Shown: one piece after another, positions 58,886 to 64,000 of the stretch
Layout: every line of letters starts with the position of its first letter
How positions within the stretch are numbered: the stretch's first letter is position 1
NCBI RefSeq assembly: GCF_030388665.1
Contig: NZ_CP128846.1
Span: 4,786,501 to 4,850,500, forward strand
DNA length: 64,000 nucleotides
Source: Streptomyces flavofungini
Lineage (GTDB): Bacteria; Actinomycetota; Actinomycetes; Streptomycetales; Streptomycetaceae
Direction of reading: 5' to 3'
The notes under the pieces: model-generated
Told to the model about the DNA's origin: nothing
What the model saw: only the letters and a program-made list of their open reading frames with translations
Database searches by the model: none
Made by a program: the position numbers and the translations under genes

Positions 58886-59143
58886 GTGAGCGACGGACAG
58901 ACGACGCCCCGACACACGAGGACTCGACCTATCCGGGTGCCGGGTCCCCTATGGGATGCGTACGGGCGCATCTGCGAGCGACTCGGTACCGACCGGACGA
59001 ACGACTTGCTGGACCACATGCGCGCGCGCGTCCGGGAGCACGGTGACGAAGCGGATCGTGCCGGGCTTGCGGCGGCGGAGGCCGAGTTGGCCGAGCGTCG
59101 GGCACGCAAAGGCGGCCGGCCGAAGCGCTCTCCGGAGAGTTGA
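58886..59143 (+). CDS. Ribbon-helix-helix-like regulator (85 aa)
   Basis: GTG at 58886 with GAGGGAGAG upstream. A short strand (RTRPIRVPGPLWDAYGRIC) followed by two helices (GTDRTNDLLDHMRARVREHG) fits the RHH fold of small repressors. It is divergent from the transfer operon and likely represses it. The C-terminus is basic (RRARKGGRPKRSPES). Confidence 0.7.
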   Translation: MSDGQTTPRHTRTRPIRVPGPLWDAYGRICERLGTDRTNDLLDHMRARVREHGDEADRAGLAAAEAELAERRARKGGRPKRSPES

Positions 59144-59273
59144 CGGTGCATCAGGGGATTCCGTCTCACGAACGTCTCACAGAGCCGGTGTCTCGATGCG
59201 CTGTCAGGGCCTCTGACCTGCCGCTGGGTCACTCGCCATAGAGCCCATAGAGCCCATGGAGGGAATTCAGATC

Positions 59274-59317
59274 ACTACGGATCAGAAGGTTGCAGGTTCG
59301 AATCCTGCCGAGTGCAC
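59274..59317. repeat. Right attachment repeat of element B (44 bp)
   Basis: Identical to 37264-37307. The sequence upstream does not extend the tRNA, so this is not a tRNA gene. It also marks the left boundary of element C. Confidence 0.92.
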
Positions 59318-59323
59318 AGCAGC

Positions 59324-59359
59324 CCAGAGGCCCTGTGGAGTGATCCACAGGGCCTCTGG
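59324..59359 (+). terminator. Perfect 16-bp terminator after the attachment repeat
   Basis: CCAGAGGCCCTGTGGA (59324-59339) pairs with TCCACAGGGCCTCTGG (59344-59359), followed by CTTTTGT. This may be the terminator of an earlier tRNA-Arg arrangement, moved here by element integration. Confidence 0.85.
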
Positions 59360-59407
59360 CTTTTGTCTTGACGGCAGTGTTTGACGGCAACCGCCCTCGA
59401 GAGCCGA

Positions 59408-60060
59408 TCAGACGGCTACGAGGACATCGGCCGCGCCGTCGTCATCGTCCGTTGCGTTGCCGTCACCCCTCAGGGCATCCCCGACGCGATCGAACGCCGA
59501 GCGCTGCGAGTCGAGCCGGACGAAGGTGTAGACGTCCATGGTCACGCGGATCGAGCTGTGGCCCAGGATTTCCATGATCATGCGAGCGTCGGCGCCCTGT
59601 TCGTGAAGCAGGGAGGCGCAGGTGTGGCGCAGGTCATGGAAGCGGACCTTACGGACTCCGGCGCGAGTGCACAGCACCTCGAAGGACCGGTTCAGGTTGC
59701 GCGGCTCGATCGGTGTCCCGTTCTTGGTGGTGAAGACGAGGCCCTGCCCCGTGCCCTTCCAGTTGTCCCCCGCGCCCTTCCGGTCGGCGATTTGCTGGGC
59801 ACGCTGAGCACGGAGCGCCGTCACGCACTCGGACGGCAGCGCCACGCGACGGGCCGAACGCTGAGTCTTCGGAGCGACGATCAGCAGTTCCCCACCGACG
59901 CGCTGTAGGGCTTGCCGAACGGTGAGCACCCCTTCGTGAAGATCCACGTCCGACCAGCGCAGCCCCAGCAGCTCACCGCGCCGCAGACCGATGCGGACCG
60001 CCAGTTCGTACGCGGCCCACAGACGGTTGTCCCGAGCGGCCGCCACCGTTCCAAGCCGAA
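59408..60060 (-). pseudogene. int: Tyrosine integrase, N-terminally truncated
   Basis: Catalytic domain intact: box I GLRRGELLGLRW, FHDLRHTCASLLHEQGAD for box II, LGHSSIRVTMDVYTFV for the final His and Tyr. Upstream of about 60060 the open frame (to 60307) has no arm- or core-binding domain. The integrase is therefore truncated like that of element A, though its catalytic residues are all present. Confidence 0.72.
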
Positions 60061-60432
60061 TCGGCCGCAGAGCCGCAGACAGAGCCCCATGCGTCATGCA
60101 GCTGTGCTGACAACGTCCCGGCCGAAATGAGGCCGAGGACCGTGACGCATCGAAGAAGCGTGGCTGAGGCCGGCGGGTGGTTGCTGGAAACACACGTGAC
60201 GGGTGCTCGTTCGGCGCACCCGCCGTCGTGGCTGACTTTCGGTGGCTCAGGTCAGAACTCCTCTCTAACTCGACAACGAGGGACCGGGGTTCCAGCAGCA
60301 CCCGCATACGAGCACGCCAACCGCCCCGGTACCATCGGCACCGGGGTCCTGATCAGGGATTCCGCGACGGGGCCACCCTGAATGCTGTCCAGGCGGAGGG
60401 GTGGTCCGGTCTTCTGCTTGTGGGTCTACGGC
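60061..60432. other. Stretch without a recognisable gene
   Basis: About 370 bp between the integrase remnant and the kinase-like gene. Open frames here have no domain resemblance or ribosome sites. It is likely the scar of the integrase deletion. Confidence 0.4.
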
Positions 60433-61140
60433 TCAGCTCAGGGCCTTACCGACCTCGTAGATCGTGGGCCTGTCCTCGGGAGCCGGACTGAGCATGGCGT
60501 CGATCAGTTCGCCCAGCTCGCCGTGCACCTTCACCGGCCGGCGTTTGCCACTCGCGACGGCTTGTCTCTGCTCGGGGCGCGGTACGTCGTCCGGGTACTC
60601 GACGGCCCGCCAGCCTGTGGCGGAAATGAGCAGGGACGCGCCGAGCGCATAGATGTCCGCTTCCTGCGTAGGCTGCGCCTCTCCGGTCGCAAGCACGCTG
60701 CGCGCGATCTCCGGCGCCTCGTAGTGGACGAGGCAGCCGCGGAACGGGAAGTCGTACCCCTCGGGGACGTGTCCACCCCGTGCCAAGGCCAGGTCGATGA
60801 GGTGCGTGCGATCCGGGCCGATGATGAAGTGTGCGGGCTGCACGTCGCCGTGGGCCCAGCCCTTGCCATGTAGCTCGGCCAGCGCCTCTACGCAGCCGAG
60901 GGCCGCGCTGGTATGAGGCTTCGTACGAGAGCCCGGCTCACGACAGGGCTTCCACAGCTCGTACAGGTCGGGCCCTTCGTGCCACGGCTGGAAGTTCCAG
61001 GTGCCCAACTCCCATTCGCCGTACGCGCAGTCATCGACGCCGAGTCGGTACAGCACGGCTCCCTCGCGCGCGGGGGCGAGCGCCGTCCAGGGCTGGGCGG
61101 GCCAGTCGGCCGTAGCTGCGATCGGATAACCGACCTTCAC
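60433..61140 (-). CDS. Protein-kinase-like protein, start disturbed by an amber codon
   Basis: 235 residues from the GTG at 61140. Kinase fold: HGKGWAHGDVQPAHFIIG (catalytic Asp; the usual Asn is His), DLALARGG in place of DFG, YEAPEIA for APE, ADIYALGASLL. The frame upstream still codes N-lobe sequence (VVNRRGSRVWEVESHRGQYAV), including the glycine-loop region, back to ATG-CCC-TAG at 61221-61213. Either the gene starts internally, losing the glycine loop, or the TAG at codon 3 is a nonsense mutation. Single-domain kinases occur in phage-defence islands. Confidence 0.62.
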   Translation of the reverse strand: MKVGYPIAATADWPAQPWTALAPAREGAVLYRLGVDDCAYGEWELGTWNFQPWHEGPDLYELWKPCREPGSRTKPHTSAALGCVEALAELHGKGWAHGDVQPAHFIIGPDRTHLIDLALARGGHVPEGYDFPFRGCLVHYEAPEIARSVLATGEAQPTQEADIYALGASLLISATGWRAVEYPDDVPRPEQRQAVASGKRRPVKVHGELGELIDAMLSPAPEDRPTIYEVGKALS

Positions 61141-61287
61141 CGCGTACTGCCCGCGATGGCTCTCGACCTCCCAGACCCTTGAGCCCCGACGATTGACGAC
61201 CAGGCGCTGAGCCTAGGGCATCAGTGCATCGAGCACGACGATCGGCAGTTCAGGGGGTGTCCCGGACAACGTCTGTTCTCCTTCCGG

Positions 61288-61326
61288 GCGGCGCAGCCGA
61301 CCCCGCATCGAGGTCGGCCGCGCCGC
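61288..61326. terminator. Imperfect 15-bp hairpin between genes
   Basis: 61288-61302 (GCGGCGCAGCCGACC) pairs with 61312-61326 (GGTCGGCCGCGCCGC), one mismatch, 14 bp after the stop of the leftward 61340 gene (-strand reading). Confidence 0.65.
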
Positions 61327-61339
61327 TGGTGTCGTGTCG

Positions 61340-61783
61340 CTACGCCTGACCGTACGGACGGCCGCAGTCCGCGTCGCACTGCGCGAGGTTCGTGCCGTCT
61401 ACGGTCCAGAGGTCGTCGAAGACCATGAATCCGGCCGCCTTCATCGCGTGTGCGGACGCGGCGACCTTCTTCGGGTCTCGGGGGCTTCCGCCCGGCATGG
61501 GGTTGTGGTGGAGGAAGCGGCCGGCGTACCGGTCGCAGAGCGCGGCGTACTCCTTCGTGTGCAGGATGAGCGCGTGCAGACCGAGGTCCACGTCGTCGGA
61601 CGGGACCATGGGGACGGTCGCGGTCGCGGCGGTGACCAGGAAGGCCACCGCCTGGTCCGCGATCCGCCCGGCCCGTTCGCGGGACTGCCCGTCGTGGACG
61701 ATCACGAAGTGGGTGAGGCTGTCGAACAGCTCCTCACCAGCCACCGCGCGACCGGTCTTCTGGTCGTTGGCCGTTGCCGTCAT
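61340..61783 (-). CDS. Conserved hypothetical, glycine-rich-domain-containing-like protein (147 aa)
   Basis: The region DVDLGLHALILHTKEYAALC and the following RYAGRFLHHNPMPGG match the W/L-H...T..Y..FC...G.F.HH.P pattern of proteins annotated as glycine-rich domain-containing (GRDP-like). The C-terminus has clustered Cys (QCDADCGRPYG). Function unknown. ATG at 61783. Third gene of a leftward three-gene unit (62259 to 61340). Confidence 0.58.
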   Translation of the reverse strand: MTATANDQKTGRAVAGEELFDSLTHFVIVHDGQSRERAGRIADQAVAFLVTAATATVPMVPSDDVDLGLHALILHTKEYAALCDRYAGRFLHHNPMPGGSPRDPKKVAASAHAMKAAGFMVFDDLWTVDGTNLAQCDADCGRPYGQA

Positions 61784-61930
61784 GCGGATACTCCTCGAGT
61801 GTCGCTGTGTGTGGAACTTGCGCTCGCATCGGTCGCCGAGGCACGGCCTATGGCGACCGGGGGATGGAAGGCCGACCCGAACGGGGAAGGGGGAGCCAGG
61901 GAAGGTGGCACCCCGTTCGGGGCGGCCGGT

Positions 61931-62032
61931 CTACTGGCTGGTGCCGAGGGCCATGCCGATCACCAGGCCACACGATCCGCTGATCGTGATGATGAACAGG
62001 ACTCCCGCGTACCGGCCGATGGCGCGGATCAC
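61931..62032 (-). CDS. Tiny single-pass membrane protein (33 aa)
   Basis: GTG at 62032 overlaps the stop of the upstream gene. MIRAIGRYAGVLFIITISG then CGLVIGMALGTSQ: one membrane helix. Too short for usual gene finders, but the coupled start supports it. Confidence 0.45.
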   Translation of the reverse strand: MIRAIGRYAGVLFIITISGSCGLVIGMALGTSQ

Positions 62033-62259
62033 AGGCCGTCCCGGCTGTTGCCGTTCTTGATGGCCAGGCGGGCGCTCAGATCTTCCCGCGCGGTCGGGGC
62101 CACCACGTTGTTCGGCAGGGCATCCCACTCGACGCCGCCACCGACGGGCCTTATCTGCACCCGGGCGCCGACCTCGCCCATGACGACGCCGATACGTCCA
62201 CTGGCAGTGTCCTTTGCCAGTTCACCGATGCCTGGTCTGGTCTGCTGGTTGCTCGCCAT
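62029..62259 (-). CDS. Conserved hypothetical protein (76 aa)
   Basis: ATG at 62259. Product MASNQQTRPGIGELAKDTASG ... GEVGARVQIRPVGGGVEWDAL, a small beta protein seen repeatedly upstream of GRDP-like genes in Streptomyces elements. First gene of the leftward unit; divergent from the HTH-DUF5919-type gene. Confidence 0.6.
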   Translation of the reverse strand: MASNQQTRPGIGELAKDTASGRIGVVMGEVGARVQIRPVGGGVEWDALPNNVVAPTAREDLSARLAIKNGNSRDGL

Positions 62260-62315
62260 GCGGACGAGCATCCTGCCGCTCATCAGGACGTCGGAACCTC
62301 CGACAAACCCCACTT

Positions 62316-62327
62316 CGGGACGTCCCG
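62316..62327. promoter_or_regulatory. Palindrome with repeated GGACGTC half-sites
   Basis: CGGGACGTCCCG is a perfect 12-bp palindrome; related sites AGGACGTCGG (62285) and ACGTCCCT (62339) lie nearby in the 119-bp divergent gap. The HTH-DUF5919-type protein is the obvious candidate binder. Confidence 0.55.
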
Positions 62328-62378
62328 CATCGGGTAGAACGTCCCTAGTGCCGTCCCCGACTGTTAGGAGAGATTGGG

Positions 62379-63122
62379 ATGCCGAACGAGAGGTTACGTG
62401 CTGCCATGGCGGCCGGCGGCTGGACTTACGCCGCCCTTGCGGACAAGGTCGAAGTCGACCCCAAGTCCGTTGAACGATGGGTCAATCTGGGGCGTACGCC
62501 GCGCCGGGCCACGGCCATGCTGGCAGCGGAAATTCTAGGAGAAGACGTGCACGCTCTATGGCCCGCGCTCCGGCAGGCACGCCCTGCCCGCGCTGTCAGT
62601 CCGGAACTTGTGGCTCTCTACGACCAGCGGGCGGACATCCCCGTGTCCACCTTCGTGGACGTGCTGACCCAGGCGCGCGAGCACATCGACGTGCTGGTGT
62701 ACGCCGCCGTCTTCCTGCACGAGGCGTACCCGCGGCTCAACGACTTGTTGCGAGAGCGAGCGGACGCCGGGTGCGCGGTCCGTATCGCGATCGGCGACCC
62801 GGACAGTACGAACGTCCAACAGCGCGGTGCGGAGGAGAGGTTCGGCCACGGGATCGAGTCCCGTTGCCGACTCGCCCTCATGCACTACCGCCCGCTTGCC
62901 GGGGTACCTGGCATCGAGGTGCGCACCCATGCCACCACGCTCTACAACTCGATCTATCGTGCGGATGACCAAGCACTGGTCAATGCTCATGTCTGGGGCG
63001 TGAACGCCTACGGCGCTCCCGTCTGGCATCTCCGCCGCAGCGGGAAGGGTGGCATGTTCGACACCTACGCCAGCAGCTTCGATGCGGTGTGGGAAACCGC
63101 GACGCCGGTACGAGAAGGGTGA
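62379..63122 (+). CDS. HTH plus phospholipase-D-like domain protein (DUF5919-type)
   Basis: 247 residues. The XRE-like HTH (about 1-60, RLRAAMAAGGWTYAALADKV, SVERWVNLGRTPRRATAMLAAEIL) precedes a PLD-like domain (about 80-245; DIPVSTFVDVLTQAREHIDV, GCAVRIAIGDPDS, SIYRADDQALVNAHVWG). The HxK(x)4D catalytic motif of PLDs is not present, so a ligand-binding role is likelier. ATG at 62379 with AGGAGAG upstream. Its stop is 3 bp before the NUDIX start, so both are one operon. Confidence 0.75.
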   Translation: MPNERLRAAMAAGGWTYAALADKVEVDPKSVERWVNLGRTPRRATAMLAAEILGEDVHALWPALRQARPARAVSPELVALYDQRADIPVSTFVDVLTQAREHIDVLVYAAVFLHEAYPRLNDLLRERADAGCAVRIAIGDPDSTNVQQRGAEERFGHGIESRCRLALMHYRPLAGVPGIEVRTHATTLYNSIYRADDQALVNAHVWGVNAYGAPVWHLRRSGKGGMFDTYASSFDAVWETATPVREG

Positions 63123-63124
63123 CC

Positions 63125-63595
63125 ATGGCACGGACCGAGTACTACGACGACCCAGCGGCACCGGAGCCGAACAGCCTGGTGGTCGCCGCGTCCGCCGTGG
63201 TCACCGACGACGAAGGGCGCGTACTCCTTCAGCGCCGCAGGGATAACGATCTGTGGGCGCTGCCAGGTGGCGGCATGGAGATGACGGACTCACTCCCAGG
63301 AACGGCCGTCCGCGAGGTGAAGGAAGAAACCGGACTGGACGTAGAGATCACCGGGCTCGTGGGCACGTACACAGACCCTCGCCACATCATCGCCTACTCG
63401 GACGGTGAGGTGCGTAGGCAGTTCAACGTCTGCTTCACCGCCCGCGTGGTCGGGGGCCGGCTCGCGATCTCGGACGAGTCCACGGAGCTGCGGTTCGTTC
63501 AGCCGGAGGAAATCGATCAGCTACCGATGCACCACACACAGCGGCTCCGGATCCGTCACTTCCTGGAGCACCGAGAGCAGCCCTATCTCGGCTGA
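63125..63595 (+). CDS. NUDIX hydrolase
   Basis: 156 residues. Nudix box: GGGMEMTDSLPGTAVREVKEETGL; the first acidic residue is Asp in place of the usual Glu (Gx5E), while the REVKEE core is intact. VLLQRRRDNDLWALPGG precedes it. It hydrolyses nucleoside-diphosphate-linked compounds; substrate unknown. ATG at 63125 follows the HTH-DUF5919-type gene directly. This pair is common in Streptomyces. Confidence 0.85.
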   Translation: MARTEYYDDPAAPEPNSLVVAASAVVTDDEGRVLLQRRRDNDLWALPGGGMEMTDSLPGTAVREVKEETGLDVEITGLVGTYTDPRHIIAYSDGEVRRQFNVCFTARVVGGRLAISDESTELRFVQPEEIDQLPMHHTQRLRIRHFLEHREQPYLG

Positions 63596-63695
63596 CCTCG
63601 TAGGTGTGGATCTCCGACGATATTCGGCCCTCCCCACATGCCCCTGCGTAAGCTGGAGCCACCTTAGTGAGGCGGGATATCGGGGGTAGGGCAGC

Positions 63696-64000
63696 ATGGA
63701 CGACCGGCTTCGCGACTTCGCGAAGGGCTCACCCAACTTCGGGGTGCTGTATCAGCACCAGCCGCTGCTCTCCCTGTACGGGGCTTCCGCCGAAGCGACC
63801 GTGTTCACGAACCCCAACTCCTCCCTGGTCCAGGCAGGCCAGTTCGGCGAGGTCCTCGCCGAGGAACTGGTCGCCCGTATCGGGATGCGGATCGAGGGCG
63901 ACCGGCAGATCGACCGGCTGACCGCTCTGACCAGGGCCGGAGTCCTCGTTCCGGAGATTCGCGACGACTTCGACCGGCTGCGCCGCGACCGGAACAAGGC
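63696..64000 (+). CDS. hsdR: Type I restriction enzyme R subunit (HsdR), N-terminal part
   Basis: 101 codons are in the window; the gene continues to the right. ATG at 63696. Product MDDRLRDFAKGSPNFGVLYQ, then ASAEATVFTNPNSSLVQAGQ and FDRLRRDRNKA match the DUF4145-like N-terminus of actinobacterial HsdR/DEAD-box restriction subunits. The nuclease and translocase domains and the hsdM/hsdS genes would lie outside. It places a restriction system on element C. Confidence 0.65.
   Translation, partial: MDDRLRDFAKGSPNFGVLYQHQPLLSLYGASAEATVFTNPNSSLVQAGQFGEVLAEELVARIGMRIEGDRQIDRLTALTRAGVLVPEIRDDFDRLRRDRNK

Larger units (their letters stand above)
37264..59317. mobile_element. Element B: 22-kb integrative and conjugative element at tRNA-Arg
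   Basis: Bounded by identical 44-bp repeats. Gene order from the tRNA: integrase, XRE regulator, two small Xis-like HTH proteins, small genes, a RepA-like ATPase and GTTCC iteron cluster, a ParB-like fragment, tape-measure-like protein, prim-pol-like protein, HTH regulator, FtsK/TraB-like translocase and eleven small transfer-associated genes, RHH regulator. This is the Int/Xis-Rep-Tra layout of actinomycete integrative and conjugative elements. No terminase, portal, capsid or lysis genes are present. Confidence 0.88.
59318..64000. mobile_element. Element C: second element stacked at tRNA-Arg (start only)
   Basis: Begins at the attachment repeat with an integrase remnant facing it, the same arrangement as elements A and B. 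It carries kinase-like, HTH-DUF5919-type, NUDIX and HsdR genes and continues past the window end, so its right boundary is unseen. Confidence 0.5.

Noticed and set aside
59274..59317. A second tRNA-Arg gene
   Set aside because: Similarity begins inside the anticodon loop; the 5' half is missing.
37264..59317. A complete prophage, suggested by the tape-measure protein
   Set aside because: No terminase, portal, capsid, other tail, lysin or holin gene is present, while transfer and replication genes of integrative elements are.

Overview
The window reads as a chromosomal segment of a Streptomyces (high-GC actinobacterium). The base composition is very GC-rich, GTG starts and ATGA/GTGA stop-start overlaps are frequent, and many products are typical of the genus: GAF/PP2C phosphatases, a SigE-type sigma factor, a subtilisin-inhibitor (SSI) protein and prim-pol-like proteins. 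The core chromosome is interrupted at two tRNA genes by integrated elements.

Core part 1 (1-10436) carries an MFS transporter fragment, aminopeptidase P, a GAF-PP2C phosphatase, a small prim-pol-like protein, a low-complexity secreted protein, a SEC-C/DUF5926-type protein, an anti-sigma-like ATPase, a glycerophosphodiester phosphodiesterase and a PDZ serine protease. It ends at tRNA-Ser(TGA).

Element A (about 10491-14540) is a decayed 4-kb integrative element between two identical 43-bp copies of the tRNA-Ser 3' end. It holds a truncated tyrosine integrase abutting a GntR gene that has lost its start, a broken P-loop kinase gene, and a five-repeat type I-E-like CRISPR array without cas genes. 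An IS5-type insertion sequence sits inside one spacer. Removing the IS and one copy of its 3-bp target duplication restores a spacer of exactly 32 nt.

Core part 2 (15.5-37.2 kb) has two small secreted proteins, a second prim-pol protein, and a five-gene overlapping operon (18071-23165) matching the actinobacterial igr cluster for steroid propionyl side-chain removal (two acyl-CoA dehydrogenase subunits, two MaoC-type hydratase subunits, Ltp2). These are followed by a DUF1906 protein, a sigma factor, an acyl-CoA ligase, a divergent MFS/TetR pair with palindromic operators, an ISL3 remnant, a 1654-residue PAS/receiver protein with huge low-complexity linker, an SSI-family inhibitor, tRNA-Ser(GCT) and tRNA-Arg(ACG).

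Element B (37264-59317, 22 kb) lies between identical 44-bp copies of the tRNA-Arg 3' part. It has the layout of an actinomycete integrative and conjugative element: integrase, XRE regulator, two Xis-like proteins, a RepA-like helicase followed by an iteron-like cluster, a prim-pol-like protein, and a 12-gene leftward operon of small overlapping genes, two Spd-like membrane proteins, a DUF2637-type protein and an FtsK/TraB-like DNA translocase. Unusually it also carries a 1523-residue phage tape-measure-like protein with no other phage genes. GGGTAC/GTACCC hexamers are strongly clustered at the 5' end of the translocase gene and in the DUF2637 gene.

Element C (from 59318 past the window end) is stacked on the same tRNA-Arg site. 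It begins with a truncated integrase and carries cargo that looks defence-related: a kinase-like protein with an amber codon near its start, small conserved genes, an HTH-DUF5919-type protein, a NUDIX hydrolase and the start of a type I restriction HsdR.
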